Positions 14,546-22,899 of a stretch of 34,429 nucleotides of DNA are shown piece by piece. The stretch's first letter is position 1; every line of letters begins with the position of its first letter. The notes under the pieces are model-generated. The model was given only the letters and a program-made list of their open reading frames with translations, was not told where the DNA came from and ran no database searches. The stretch is from Oscillospiraceae bacterium (GTDB lineage: Bacteria; Bacillota; Clostridia; Oscillospirales; Oscillospiraceae): positions 1 to 34,429 of the forward strand of contig JAAWSV010000027.1 in NCBI GenBank assembly GCA_022801715.1, written 5' to 3'. Made by a program: the position numbers and the translations under genes.

Positions 14546-15417
14546 AACTGATTTGTGAGCATTTGACCAAAGCCTACAGCGGCCGGGAGGTGCTGCGGGA
14601 TGTGTCACTGACGCTGGAACAGGGGAAGATTTACGGGCTGATCGGGCGCAACGGGGCGGGAAAGACCACACTGCTGTCCGCCCTCACCGCCCAGATCCCC
14701 ATCACCGCCGGTACGGTGACCTTGGACGGGGCGCCGGTGTGGGAGAACCGGGGGGCGCTGAAGGAGCTGTGCTTCTCCCGGGAGCTGAATATCTCCTCGG
14801 AGAGCGGCCTCAGCAGCATGAAGGTACGCGACTACCTGCGCTACGCCGCCATCTACTGTCCCCGGTGGGACGAGGCACTGGCCCAGCGGCTCATCGGCGA
14901 GTTTCAGCTGCCGGTGAAAAAGAGGCTGGGGAAGCTCTCCAAGGGGATGCTGTCCATGGTGACCATCGTGGCGGCCTTGGCCGGCAAGGCCCCCTTCACC
15001 TTCTTAGACGAGCCTGTGGCGGGGCTGGACGTGATCGCCCGCGAGCAGTTCTACAGGCTGCTCATAGAGGAGTACCAGGCCACCGGGCGGACCTTCGTGG
15101 TGTCCACCCACATCCTGTCAGAGGCGGCAAACGTGCTGGAGGAGGTCATCATCCTCCGCGGCGGGGAGCTTCTGACCATGACCGATACCGAGAGCCTTCT
15201 GAACAGCGCCCGGTATGTCACCGGCAGGGCGGAGGACGTGGACGCGGCCACGGCGGGGCTGGAGGTCCACCACGGCGAGGTCATGGGCCGCAGCAAGGCG
15301 GCGACCGTGTTCCTGCGGGAGGGTCAGACCATCCGGGAGGGCTATGACCTGACGGTACAGCCCATGAGCCTCCAGCAGGTGTTTGTGGCTTTGTGCGGGG
15401 AGGAGGAGAACCGATGA
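14542..15417 (+). CDS. ABC transporter ATP-binding protein
   Basis: 291 residues. Nucleotide-binding domain with Walker A GRNGAGKTT (residues 35-43), a variant signature LSKGM (132-136, where LSGGQ is usual), Walker B FTFLDE (152-157), D-loop AGLD and switch His in STHILSEA. The LSKGM signature and about 70 extra C-terminal residues fit the YtrB/BcrA-like drug-export class. It works with the two membrane proteins that follow; substrate unknown, perhaps a peptide or lipid-active antibiotic. Overlaps the regulator and the next permease by ATGA at both ends. Confidence 0.94.
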   Translation: MKLICEHLTKAYSGREVLRDVSLTLEQGKIYGLIGRNGAGKTTLLSALTAQIPITAGTVTLDGAPVWENRGALKELCFSRELNISSESGLSSMKVRDYLRYAAIYCPRWDEALAQRLIGEFQLPVKKRLGKLSKGMLSMVTIVAALAGKAPFTFLDEPVAGLDVIAREQFYRLLIEEYQATGRTFVVSTHILSEAANVLEEVIILRGGELLTMTDTESLLNSARYVTGRAEDVDAATAGLEVHHGEVMGRSKAATVFLREGQTIREGYDLTVQPMSLQQVFVALCGEEENR

Positions 15418-16061
15418 GGGAGACCATTCGCTACTGGCTGCGGTTTCTCTGGGAGACCGCCAAGATCGCTCTGTGGGCCGTCCTGCTCATCGGGATCATC
15501 TTTCTGGCCCGGGTGGACTTCTCCCAAATGAACCTATCCCCCTATCTGCTGCCCGCGATCATCACCGCCAGCGCCGCCCTGCCCCAGATGATCTGCGGCC
15601 CCGGGGCCTACACCCTGTACATGCCTTTGCAGCTGGCCATGGGGGAGACCCGTCGAAACGTCTTTTGGGGCTACCTCGCCAGCATACTTGTCTACGCCCT
15701 GCCCCCGGCGGGGATCTGCGGCGCATTGCTGGCTCTGAGTCCCGGTGTCCCCAACCGCTTGGGGCTGACCCTGGGCCTGCTGCTGGTGCAGCTGCTCTCC
15801 GGCGCCTTCAGCAGTATTTTGGGGGTGCTGTACGCCAGATTCAAGATCATCGCCTGCTTTATCATCGGCGCAGTCTCCGCCTGCGTCGGCGGCGGCTTCG
15901 TGACCATCAACATGCTGAACATATTCTCTGACAAGCTGTCGCTGAGCTTCTTGGGCCAGGGTGATGTCCTGATAGTACTGGCCCTGTCCGCGGCGGCACT
16001 GCTCCTGACGGGGGCGGTCTTTACCGCGCTGCGCCTGCGGCGTTTGGAAGTGAAGCTATAA
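15414..16061 (+). CDS. ABC transporter permease subunit, first
   Basis: 215 residues, six predicted membrane helices. Start ATG 15414 overlaps the ATPase stop (ATGA) and is preceded by GGGGAGGAGG; earlier in-frame starts lie inside the ATPase gene. No large extracellular domain, in keeping with YtrC/D-type or ABC-2-like permeases. The first cytoplasmic-side loop contains the MGETRRNVFWGY segment, which has a counterpart MGESRRSYLFFD in the next gene: the two permeases are distant paralogues and probably form a heterodimer with the ATPase. Confidence 0.88.
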   Translation: MRETIRYWLRFLWETAKIALWAVLLIGIIFLARVDFSQMNLSPYLLPAIITASAALPQMICGPGAYTLYMPLQLAMGETRRNVFWGYLASILVYALPPAGICGALLALSPGVPNRLGLTLGLLLVQLLSGAFSSILGVLYARFKIIACFIIGAVSACVGGGFVTINMLNIFSDKLSLSFLGQGDVLIVLALSAAALLLTGAVFTALRLRRLEVKL

Positions 16062-16073
16062 GGGGGGAGAGAG

Positions 16074-16796
16074 ATGAAACAACTAAAGCGTTATGCCCAG
16101 CTGGCTTGGTTCGACCTGCCCTATATGGCGCTTATCACCGTGGGAATCTTCGCCATCGGCATGGTTATGGCACTGCTGATATGTGCATTTTTTGTGACTC
16201 GGAGCGACGGCTTCGGCATGGTCGGCACTTCGATGGGCTTTGTGGGCATCTTGGTGGCGGTGCTGATCCGGCACAACCTGAATCCCCACACCCGGCTCTT
16301 CATCGCCCTGATCATGGGCGAGAGCCGCCGGAGCTACCTCTTTTTCGACACCTTGACAGCGGCGGCGGAGTGCCTTCTCCTGTGTGCCCTGCTGTGGGTC
16401 CTCGGCCATGTGGAGATCGCTGTCTACCACATCCTCCTGCCGGGCTGGCAGAACGAGATGAATGTGCTGTCCTACTTCCGCCCGGACACCATCGCTGTCT
16501 TTATCGCGGCGCTGGTGACGCTGAACCTGTTCTGGACCGCCCTCATGGGCCGCTTCGGCATCAAGGGCTTCTTTCTGACCTGGTTTCCCCTGTGGCTGCT
16601 GATGGTTCTGATGGCCCCGGCCATCGACGCGGCCCAGTCCGGCGAGCGGTCGCTGCTGAGCCTCATCGGCGGGGGAATGCTGTGGGTGATTGACACCTGC
16701 TCCTTCATCCCGTGGCAGGCCATCGTGGCGGCGGCGGTGGCGGTGATTTTAGCTCTCAGCGCGGCGATGCTGCGGCGGATTGCGGTGAGGCTTTGA
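16074..16796 (+). CDS. ABC transporter permease subunit, second
   Basis: 240 residues with about six membrane helices. Starts 12 nt after the first permease, with GGGGGGAGAG upstream. The MGESRRSYLFFDTL motif at about residues 83-96 parallels the MGETRRNVFWGYL motif of its neighbour and probably marks the coupling helix that contacts the ATPase. Last gene of the GntR-ATPase-permease-permease operon. 16797-16893 has a short hairpin (16816-16830) and a TTAGGA-type repeat, no gene. Confidence 0.88.
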   Translation: MKQLKRYAQLAWFDLPYMALITVGIFAIGMVMALLICAFFVTRSDGFGMVGTSMGFVGILVAVLIRHNLNPHTRLFIALIMGESRRSYLFFDTLTAAAECLLLCALLWVLGHVEIAVYHILLPGWQNEMNVLSYFRPDTIAVFIAALVTLNLFWTALMGRFGIKGFFLTWFPLWLLMVLMAPAIDAAQSGERSLLSLIGGGMLWVIDTCSFIPWQAIVAAAVAVILALSAAMLRRIAVRL

Positions 16797-16858
16797 CGAG
16801 TGAGGAGTGGATGTGTCCAGCGGAGCTGGATGATTTGAATGGTGCCGATAAAAAGAGT

Positions 16859-16876
16859 ACTCCTAACTCCTATCTC
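16859..16876. repeat. TTAGGA-type short repeat, copy 3 (reverse)
   Basis: ACTCCTAACTCCTATCTC, the reverse complement of the GAGTTAGGAG pattern, in the gap between two convergent genes. Confidence 0.45.
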
Positions 16877-16893
16877 AGCCCAAAGCGTTTCCC

Positions 16894-17583
16894 CTACTGC
16901 CCGGCAATCGGCAAAATCTCCTCCAGCGTCCGCGCCTCGTAGTCGATGCGCAGGTCTGCCGGTCTCTCCGCTCCCTTGGGGTTGTACCAGCAGCAGGGGA
17001 GGCCGGCGTTGTTGGCCCCCTGGATGTCGCTGGAGAGGGAGTCGCCGATGACCAAGCATTTGTCCGGCCGCAGGCCGGGGATGGTCTGAAAGATGTAGTC
17101 AAAGTAGGCCTTCTGGGGCTTGCCGCAGCCCACAGTGTCGGAGATGAACACCTCCTCGAAGTAGGGGACCAGGGCCGAGGCGGCAAATCGCCGGCTCTGG
17201 ACGGCGGCCACGGCGTTGGTGATGAGGTAGAGCCGGTGCCCGGCGGCGTGGAGGCGCTGGCACAGCTCCAGCGCACCGGGGAGGAGGATGGCGGAGCTGC
17301 CCAAGGCGTCGATGTGGTCGGCGCACATCCGCTCCGGGTCCCCCGTCTCCCCGGAGGCCTTTAGGTAGCGGCGAAACCGCTCCACCAGCAGAAATTCCTT
17401 GGTGCAGAGTCCCCTGTCGTAGTCCCGCCACAGTGCGGCGTTGCAGCGGTGGTAGAGGGCGTAGTTCTCCTCGGTGAAGGGCAGATTTGCGCGCGCGCAG
17501 ACCGTCTGGTGGGCGATGCGCTGGGCGGCGTCGAAGTCGAAGAGGGTGTTGTCCGCGTCGAAGAGCAGGTAGGGGTATCTCAT
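16894..17583 (-). CDS. HAD-superfamily nucleotidase, YjjG type
   Basis: 229 residues; ATG 17583 with GGAAGGAGG upstream. HAD motifs: I FDADNTLFDF with nucleophile Asp9 and acid Asp11; II ITNA; III Lys in GCGKPQKAYFD; IV VIGDSLSSDIQGANNAG with the Mg-binding Asp pair. The DADNTLFDF form of motif I and the cap region (RIAHQTVCARANLPFTEENY) match YjjG-like 5'-nucleotidases, which hydrolyse non-canonical pyrimidine nucleotides. Exact substrate is not certain. Confidence 0.9.
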   Translation of the reverse strand: MRYPYLLFDADNTLFDFDAAQRIAHQTVCARANLPFTEENYALYHRCNAALWRDYDRGLCTKEFLLVERFRRYLKASGETGDPERMCADHIDALGSSAILLPGALELCQRLHAAGHRLYLITNAVAAVQSRRFAASALVPYFEEVFISDTVGCGKPQKAYFDYIFQTIPGLRPDKCLVIGDSLSSDIQGANNAGLPCCWYNPKGAERPADLRIDYEARTLEEILPIAGQ

Positions 17584-17627
17584 AGGGCCTCCTTCCCAAT
17601 TGTGCGGCGGTAAAATGAGGGTACCAT

Positions 17628-17653
17628 GCGGGGGCGGAAGCATCCGCCCCCGC
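17628..17653. repeat. GC-rich palindromic (REP-like) element
   Basis: GCGGGGGCGGA (17628-17638) pairs with TCCGCCCCCGC (17643-17653) around AGCA, upstream of yjjG-like gene. No U-run. The GGGGGCGGATGCTTCCGCC form is one I associate with dispersed intergenic palindromes of gut clostridia; unverified. Confidence 0.55.
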
Positions 17654-17708
17654 GTGCATTTGCGCCTATTATAACACAGCTTCCGCCCCATGAAAAGCCC
17701 GATCTGTC

Positions 17709-17737
17709 TTGCGCGGCGCCGCCGTGTGTGGTATGAT
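17709..17737 (+). promoter_or_regulatory. Sigma-A promoter of the 79-residue protein gene
   Basis: TTGCGC (17709-17714), 17-bp spacer, TATGAT (17732-17737), 21 nt before the start codon. Confidence 0.7.
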
Positions 17738-17758
17738 CGGGAAAAAGGAGGTGTCCCT

Positions 17759-17998
17759 ATGCCGAAAGTCACCGTGCTCTTGGACGGGAACCGCCGCACC
17801 GTCCAAGCCTCTCTGGTCTTTCCCTCCCGGAACCCGGCCACCGGGGCGCACAACGTCAATTTCCGCTACGCCCACGCCGGCAGGCGGCGGTATGTCCAGC
17901 TCTTCTGCCAGAGCCGGGAGGAGGCGGAGGCCCTGTCCGCCGCCATCCGGGAGGGCCGTGTCACAGACCTGACCGCCTACCCCGCGGAGCGGCGGTAG
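17759..17998 (+). CDS. Small hypothetical protein
   Basis: 79 residues from ATG 17759, with AAAAAGGAGG 8 nt upstream and its own promoter. Begins PKVTVLLDGNRRTVQASLVFPS and is basic, with several beta-strand-like stretches and a helix EEAEALSAAIREGR near the end. No cysteine cluster or membrane segment. No family recognised. The promoter and ribosome site make it a real gene with good probability. A separate promoter for the next gene starts 6 nt after its stop. Confidence 0.75.
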   Translation: MPKVTVLLDGNRRTVQASLVFPSRNPATGAHNVNFRYAHAGRRRYVQLFCQSREEAEALSAAIREGRVTDLTAYPAERR

Positions 17999-18003
17999 AG
18001 GAG

Positions 18004-18032
18004 TTGACAACCGCCCCCCTCCGCAGTAAAAT
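18004..18032 (+). promoter_or_regulatory. Sigma-A promoter of the lipoprotein gene
   Basis: TTGACA (18004-18009), 17-bp spacer, TAAAAT (18027-18032), 34 nt before the start codon. Confidence 0.8.
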
Positions 18033-18066
18033 ACGGGGGAAAACCGTGATAGAGAGGTGCCCGCCT

Positions 18067-18789
18067 ATGAAACGATCCTTTGTCAGTATCCTGCTTCTTT
18101 TGACCCTGCTCCTCCTTACCGCCTGCGGCAACGGGAGGATCATGCAGGGCGTCACCGTACTGGAGGACGACAGCATCCTCCAGCCCCCGGCCTCCACCAA
18201 TCAGCTGCCCTCTGCCCCCGCCGACGGCGGCGAGCCCGCCGGGGATGATCAGCCGCCCGCTGACAGCCTTCCCGCGGCAGGGGAGGACGCTGAGGGAGCG
18301 TCCCTCTTTGCCTATATGCCCGCTTATTTCAGCTTTTCCAGCGGCGCGGGGGCTTGGAGCACGGATATAGAGCTCTCGGAGGACGGCAGCTTCAGCGGCT
18401 CCTACCACGACAGCGACATGGGGGTCTTGGACGAGGCCCTCTACCCCAACGGTACGGTGTACTACTGCAATTTCAGCGGCTGGTTCTCCCGGCCGGAGAA
18501 GGTGGACGAGTACACCTACACCATGCGCTTGGAATCCCTCACCGTCGAGGACACCGAGGGGGAGATGTACTACGAGGACGGCATCCGCTGGGTCGCCTCC
18601 GCGCCCTACGGCCTGGAGAACGCCGATGAGGTACTGATCTACCTCCCCGGCACCCGAATGGACAGCCTGTCGGAGGAGATTGGGTTCTGGCTTATGGCCT
18701 TTATCTACGGTGACATGCCCGAGGAGCTGCCCTTCTACGTCCTCTACAACGTGTCCGAGGAGTATGCCTTTGTGGGCTATGAGGGATAA
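18067..18789 (+). CDS. Secreted lipoprotein of unknown function
   Basis: 240 residues. Signal peptide MKRSFVSILLLLTLLLL followed by the lipobox LTAC with Cys20 as lipidation site, so anchored to the outer face of the membrane. Then a Pro/Ala/Asp-rich linker (about residues 38-75) and a beta-rich domain of about 155 residues (FSFSSGAGAWSTDIELSEDG, FSGSYHDSDMG, YYCNFSGWFS, YTYTMRLESLTVED) with no known catalytic motif. The middle part looks like the repeated beta-meander found in clostridial surface lipoproteins. Own promoter; a very strong terminator follows. Confidence 0.88.
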   Translation: MKRSFVSILLLLTLLLLTACGNGRIMQGVTVLEDDSILQPPASTNQLPSAPADGGEPAGDDQPPADSLPAAGEDAEGASLFAYMPAYFSFSSGAGAWSTDIELSEDGSFSGSYHDSDMGVLDEALYPNGTVYYCNFSGWFSRPEKVDEYTYTMRLESLTVEDTEGEMYYEDGIRWVASAPYGLENADEVLIYLPGTRMDSLSEEIGFWLMAFIYGDMPEELPFYVLYNVSEEYAFVGYEG

Positions 18790-18828
18790 GGAGACCGCCG
18801 GAAGCCCGTTCTGAGAGGAAAGGGATAC

Positions 18829-18878
18829 ATCTAAGGAAAAAGGTGAGCGCCGATAGGCGCTCACCTTTTTCCTTAGAT
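18829..18878. terminator. Long bidirectional terminator, 23-bp perfect stem
   Basis: 18829-18851 is exactly complementary to 18856-18878 around a GATA loop. The core AAAAAGGTGAGCGCC / GGCGCTCACCTTTTT gives T-runs in both directions, serving the convergent lipoprotein and oadA genes. The outer part includes the oadA stop and last Ile codon, so the symmetry reaches into coding sequence. Confidence 0.93.
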
Positions 18879-20336
18879 GGACTTGTCGTCTACATAGATC
18901 TCCCGCACCGCGTTGGGATCGGCTGCGGCCTTGGGGGCCGATGCCGCGGGGGCGGCGGGGGCGTCATGGGGACCGTCGCGCCAAGCCAGGAACTTGGGTG
19001 CCACCTGGGGGAAGAGGGCCAGACTGAGCACGTCCTCCTCACTCTTGGCGATGTCCTTGAACTCATTCTTGTACTTCTCCAGCTCCGGCTCCAGCTGGTC
19101 GGCGGGACGGCAGGTGATGACCTCCTCCGGCTTGATGCCGGCCTTGGCCCGGACCTCCTCGTTGACCTTGCCGGGGAGGGCGCCGTACTCGCCTCTCAGC
19201 ACCGCACGGGACTCCTTGGTGAAGGTCTTGTACCGCTCGCCCATGATGATGTTCATCACGGCCTGGGTGCCCACGATCTGGCTGGAGGGCGTCACCAGCG
19301 GGGGGAAGCCGTAGTCCTCGCGGACGCGGGGGATCTCCGCCAGCACGTCATAGTACTTATCCTCCTTGCCCGCCTGCTTCAGCTGGCTGATCAGGTTAGA
19401 GAGCATACCGCCGGGCACCTGATAGAGCAGGGTGTTGGTGTCCACGTTCAGCACCTTGGGATCGAGGGATCCGGCGTCCTTCAGACGCTTGGCCACCTTG
19501 CGGAAGTGGACGGCGGCGTCACTCATCTTGGTGAGGTCCAGCCCGGTGTCCCGGACGGTGCCCTGCAGGGTGGCCACCAGAGACTCGGTGGCGGGCTGGG
19601 CGGTGCCGTTGGCCAAGGGGCTCAGGGCGGTGTCCACGATGTCCACGCCGGCGTAGGCCGCCATGAGGTACACCATGTCGCCGGTGCCGGTGGTGTTGTG
19701 GGTGTGGAGGTGGATGGGCATCTTGACACTCTGCTTCAGCCGCTTCACCAGAGAGTAGGCGTCCATGGGCAGCAGCAGGTTGGCCATGTCCTTGATGCAG
19801 AGGGTGTCGGCGCCCATCTGCTCCAGCTCCTTGGCCATCTTCACGAAGTAGTCCTCGCTGTGGATGGGGGAGATGGTGTAGGAGAGGGTGGCCTCCACCA
19901 TGCCGCCGTACTTCTTGGTGGACTTGATGGCCTGCTCCAGGTTCCGCACGTCGTTCAAAGCGTCGAAGATGCGGATGATGTCGATGCCGTTCTCAATGGA
20001 CTTGCGGCAGAAGGCGTCCACCACGTCGTCGGCGTAGTGCTTGTAGCCCAAGATATTCTGGCCGCGGAAGAGCATCTGCAGCTTGGTATTGGGCAGGGCT
20101 TTGCGCAGGGTGCGCAGCCGCTCCCAGGGGTCCTCGTTGAGGAAGCGCATGCACACATCGAAGGTGGCGCCGCCCCAGCACTCCAGAGAGTAGTACCCGA
20201 TAGAATCCAGCACCTCACAGGCGGGGAGCATATCCTCGATGGTCATACGTGTAGCCGCCTGAGACTGGTGGGCGTCACGAAGAATGGTATCGGTAATCAG
20301 CAGGGGCTTTTTGGACAGAAATTCCATAGTTTCCAT
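18873..20336 (-). CDS. oadA: Decarboxylase/carboxyltransferase alpha subunit (oxaloacetate decarboxylase / pyruvate carboxylase 5S-like)
   Basis: 487 residues; ATG 20336 with GGAGGAG upstream. TIM-barrel HMG-CoA-lyase-like carboxyltransferase domain: DTILRDAHQSQAATR (residues 16-30) with the metal-binding Asp, GGATFDVCMRFLNEDPWERL, FRGQNILGY, the biotin-site Lys in CIKDMANLL, and HLHTHNTTG with two metal-binding His. The C-terminal conserved carboxylase domain follows (GGMLSNLISQLK, VTPSSQIVGTQAV). The protein ends after an Ala/Pro-rich tail with no biotinyl domain; biotin is on the separate 112-residue carrier. With the beta subunit this is a Na+-pumping oxaloacetate decarboxylase. Separated from oadB by a hairpin block. 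Confidence 0.93.
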   Translation of the reverse strand: METMEFLSKKPLLITDTILRDAHQSQAATRMTIEDMLPACEVLDSIGYYSLECWGGATFDVCMRFLNEDPWERLRTLRKALPNTKLQMLFRGQNILGYKHYADDVVDAFCRKSIENGIDIIRIFDALNDVRNLEQAIKSTKKYGGMVEATLSYTISPIHSEDYFVKMAKELEQMGADTLCIKDMANLLLPMDAYSLVKRLKQSVKMPIHLHTHNTTGTGDMVYLMAAYAGVDIVDTALSPLANGTAQPATESLVATLQGTVRDTGLDLTKMSDAAVHFRKVAKRLKDAGSLDPKVLNVDTNTLLYQVPGGMLSNLISQLKQAGKEDKYYDVLAEIPRVREDYGFPPLVTPSSQIVGTQAVMNIIMGERYKTFTKESRAVLRGEYGALPGKVNEEVRAKAGIKPEEVITCRPADQLEPELEKYKNEFKDIAKSEEDVLSLALFPQVAPKFLAWRDGPHDAPAAPAASAPKAAADPNAVREIYVDDKSI

Positions 20337-20417
20337 AAAAACTCCTCCTTTCAAAGGTAAGTTTCAGCAAAACAGCAGCCTCACAGCATACTGCGCGAAG
20401 CGCAAAGCCTCGCAGAG

Positions 20418-20619
20418 TTTGCGCCCTCCGGGCGCAAACAAATTGAAATCGTTTTTCCGGGGACCGCGTCCTCGGAAAAACACTATGCAAACCGCGCTCG
20501 GTTTGGACCTTTTTTCGGGAATCGCCCCCGGCGCTTCCCGAAAAAAAGCCTCCCGTAGATAAAATCCTCGATTGAAATCCGCAGATTTCAATCGAATGGC
20601 ATTATCCAAATAATGCCAT
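20418..20619. repeat. Array of six perfect or near-perfect hairpins
   Basis: Between oadA and oadB. Stems: 20418-20426/20430-20438 (TTTGCGCCC / GGGCGCAAA); 20451-20464/20468-20481 (14 bp, one G-T); 20488-20494/20499-20505 (CAAACCG / CGGTTTG); 20510-20521/20535-20546 (TTTTTTCGGGAA / TTCCCGAAAAAA with an inner CGCC/GGCG); 20569-20579/20584-20594 (CGATTGAAATC / GATTTCAATCG); 20596-20605/20610-20619 (ATGGCATTAT / ATAATGCCAT), which spans the oadB stop. Most have T's at the 5' and A's at the 3' foot on both strands, so no U-run follows: not terminators. Confidence 0.85.
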
Positions 20620-21885
20620 AAGTACCCCCGCCGCAATCGCGGAGCCGATGACGCCGGCCACGTTGGGGCCCATGGCGTGCATCAGGAGGAAGTTGGAGGG
20701 GTTGGCCTTCTGGCCCTCCACCTGGGACACACGGGCGGCCATAGGCACAGCGGACACACCGGCGGAGCCGATGAGGGGATTGATCTTCTCCTTGAGGAAC
20801 AGGTTCATCAGCTTGGCCAGCAGTACGCCGCCGGCGGTGCCGAAGCCGAAGGCCACCACGCCCATGCACATAATGAGCAGGGTCTGCAGGGAGAGGAAGG
20901 TGGTGCCGGTGGCAGTGGCGCCCACGGAGATGCCCAAGAAGATGGTGACAATGTTCATCAGCTCGTTCTGGGCGGTCTTGCTGAGACGATCCACCACGCC
21001 GCACTCCTTGAAGAGGTTACCTAACATCAGGCAGGCGATCAGGGGACCGGCGGAGGGAACCAGCATGGCCACGAACACGGTGACCACGATGGGGAAGATG
21101 ATCTTCTCACGCTTGCTGACCTCCCGCAGGGGGCGCATGACGATCTTCCGCTCCTTCTCAGAGGTGAGCAGGCGCATGATGGGGGGCTGGATCACGGGCA
21201 CCAAGGCCATGTAGCTGTAGGCCGCCACGGCGATGGGGCCCAGCAGCTCCGGGGCCAGCTTGCTGGTGACGAAGATGGCGGTGGGGCCGTCCGCGCCGCC
21301 GATGATGCCGATGGAGCTGGCTTGGGCATCGTTGAAAAACCCGGAGAGCTTGCAGCCCACGAAGGTCATGAAAATGCCGACTTGGGCGGCAGCACCTAAG
21401 AGCAGGCTCTTGGGGTTGGCGATCAGGGGGCCGAAGTCGGTCATGGCGCCCACACCCATGAAGATGAGGCAGGGGTAGATGCCCAGCTTGACGCCGAGGT
21501 ACAGCACGTCAAGGAGGCCCAGCGTGATGGTGACCGGCTCTGTTGCCGTCTGCACCGCCTGATACCAAGGGGCCAGCACGTTCTCGGCCACCTTCAGGTC
21601 GTTGGCCAGGTGGTCCAGGAACTCCACGGTGATCTCACCGCCGCCGAAGATGCCCCAGTTCACGTGGCCGCCGGCGAAGAGCAGCTCATGGTACATACCC
21701 GCCCCGGGCAGGTTGGTCATCAGCATACCAAAGGCGATGGGGACCAGCAGCAGGGGCTCAAACTTCTTTACGATAGCCAGATACAGCAGGATGAAGGAGA
21801 TGACCAGCATCGCCAAAGCCTGCCAGTTTCCGCTGGCAATCTGATAGAAGCCTGTGTCCTGCACAAAACTCATAATAGCTTCCAT
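20602..21885 (-). CDS. oadB: Sodium-translocating decarboxylase beta subunit
   Basis: 427 residues, polytopic. OadB/MmdB/GcdB beta subunits couple decarboxylation of carboxybiotin to Na+ export. Visible: [29 protein letters not shown] with the Na+-site Asp, [38 protein letters not shown], and the C-terminal [13 protein letters not shown] and [17 protein letters not shown]. The GGADGPTAI stretch is the family hallmark. ATG 21885 has GGAGGG about 10 nt upstream. Lies after the biotin carrier and before the hairpin array. Confidence 0.95.
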   Translation of the reverse strand: MEAIMSFVQDTGFYQIASGNWQALAMLVISFILLYLAIVKKFEPLLLVPIAFGMLMTNLPGAGMYHELLFAGGHVNWGIFGGGEITVEFLDHLANDLKVAENVLAPWYQAVQTATEPVTITLGLLDVLYLGVKLGIYPCLIFMGVGAMTDFGPLIANPKSLLLGAAAQVGIFMTFVGCKLSGFFNDAQASSIGIIGGADGPTAIFVTSKLAPELLGPIAVAAYSYMALVPVIQPPIMRLLTSEKERKIVMRPLREVSKREKIIFPIVVTVFVAMLVPSAGPLIACLMLGNLFKECGVVDRLSKTAQNELMNIVTIFLGISVGATATGTTFLSLQTLLIMCMGVVAFGFGTAGGVLLAKLMNLFLKEKINPLIGSAGVSAVPMAARVSQVEGQKANPSNFLLMHAMGPNVAGVIGSAIAAGVLMALFG

Positions 21886-21911
21886 ATGTATTTACCCTCC
21901 TACAGACGCGA

Positions 21912-22250
21912 TCAAGCGATCACGCACAGCAGAGCGCCGGATTCCACAGCCGCGCCCTTGCTGGCGCTGAGGCTGGCCACAGTCCCGTTGCAGGGGGCCA
22001 TGATCTCGTTCTCCATCTTCATGGCCTCTAAGATGAAGAGGATGTCGCCCTTCTTCACGGCGGCGCCGTTGGCCACCTTCACGTCCAAGATGGTGCCGGG
22101 CATGGGGGCGCAGACCTTCTCACCGCCGGCGGGAGCCGCGGCGGCGGGGGCGGGAGCAGCAGCGGGGGCCGCGGCAGGGGCGGCGCCGTCCATCAGCTCA
22201 ATGGCCACCTCGTAAGCGGTGCCGTTCACATTGACCTTGTACTTCTTCAT
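21912..22250 (-). CDS. Biotin carboxyl carrier protein of the decarboxylase
   Basis: 112 residues. N-terminal MKKYKVNVNGTAYEVAIEL, a flexible Ala/Pro linker (about residues 22-43) and a C-terminal biotinyl domain with EAMKMEN, biotin on Lys78. Length and layout match GcdC/MmdC-type carriers of Na+ decarboxylases. It shuttles CO2 between the alpha subunit at the membrane surface and the beta subunit. AGGAG stands upstream; 27 nt separate it from the oadG-like gene. Confidence 0.95.
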   Translation of the reverse strand: MKKYKVNVNGTAYEVAIELMDGAAPAAAPAAAPAPAAAAPAGGEKVCAPMPGTILDVKVANGAAVKKGDILFILEAMKMENEIMAPCNGTVASLSASKGAAVESGALLCVIA

Positions 22251-22277
22251 GATTTCATACCTCTCCTTTGCTTATTA

Positions 22278-22538
22278 TTACAGTTGTTTGACAGACAGAA
22301 TGCGGATGCCCGTGACATCGGTGCCCTCTTCCTCCGCGATGGCGGCGGCGATGGCGGCGATCATGGCCTGACGGTTGGGGATGGCGGCCGGCGCGGCGGA
22401 GACCGTGGCGGGGGCTGCCTCCGCCTGCTTCTCGGTGCTGCGGCAGATCGCGCTCATGATGTAGCTGAGGACGATCAGGCAGATCAGACCGAAAAAGACG
22501 GTGCCGATGCCCATCAGGACGACGAACCCTAAATTCAT
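22278..22538 (-). CDS. Small membrane subunit of Na+ decarboxylase (OadG-like)
   Basis: 86 residues; ATG 22538, GGAGG upstream. One membrane helix near the N-terminus (about residues 3-29, GFVVLMGIGTVFFGLICLIVLSYI given as a region), a short Ala-rich linker and a C-terminal helix NRQAMIAAIAAAIAEEEGTD ending IRILSVKQL. This is the OadG/MmdD gamma/delta pattern, which assembles alpha on beta. First gene of the operon; promoter at 22653-22681. Confidence 0.9.
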   Translation of the reverse strand: MNLGFVVLMGIGTVFFGLICLIVLSYIMSAICRSTEKQAEAAPATVSAAPAAIPNRQAMIAAIAAAIAEEEGTDVTGIRILSVKQL

Positions 22539-22608
22539 AGCGTTTCCTCCTTCTACTGGTAATTCAGCGGGGCGGGCCCCGGAGAATCCCGGAAACACCC
22601 CGCTGTCA

Positions 22609-22638
22609 GCCGGTGAAAACCCGAAGGGTTCCACCGGC
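22609..22638 (-). promoter_or_regulatory. Leader hairpin of the decarboxylase operon
   Basis: GCCGGTG (22609-22615) and CACCGGC (22632-22638) pair around an inner AACCC/GGGTT stem; the structure lies in the roughly 110-nt leader, 70-100 nt before the first start codon. Possible mRNA stabiliser; no riboswitch class recognised. Confidence 0.5.
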
Positions 22639-22652
22639 GCAAATATGGTGCT

Positions 22653-22681
22653 ATTATATCAAAGTGGATCGAATAATTCAA
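22653..22681 (-). promoter_or_regulatory. Sigma-A promoter of the decarboxylase operon
   Basis: Minus strand TTGAAT (22681-22676), 17-bp spacer, TATAAT (22658-22653). Confidence 0.85.
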
Positions 22682-22866
22682 TAGCCATTCCTGTTTTTCC
22701 CCATGTTTTTGTCGCGGACTTTACGGCGGGGGCGGGGATGTGGTAAAATACGAAATGATCAGACATACAGGCCCATTTTCCCCCATTTTCTCCTGCTATT
22801 GGGAAAAAAGGGAAGGGATGCCATTTTGTAAGTAAAATGTACAAATTTGTGCGCTGTAGGGAATAA

Positions 22867-22899
22867 GCCGGCCTGTATCATGCCCGCCAAAAGGCCGGC
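22867..22899 (+). repeat. Hairpin and imperfect direct repeat upstream of sfsA
   Basis: GCCGGCCT (22867-22874) pairs with AGGCCGGC (22892-22899). The same region holds a near-duplicate of GCCGGCCTGTATCATGC (22867-22883) as GCCGGCGTGTAT-GTTT-ATGC (22893-22912). No gene is seen in 22682-22955; ACAAATTTGT (22841-22850) is a 10-bp palindrome of unknown use. Confidence 0.45.

Noticed and set aside
14183..16796. Defence-type or CRISPR system
   Set aside because: The four genes are an ordinary GntR-regulated ABC exporter; no repeat-spacer array occurs anywhere in the window.
22539..22634. 32-residue extension of the OadG-like protein
   Set aside because: It falls in the leader hairpin region and the ATG at 22538 has its own GGAGG.
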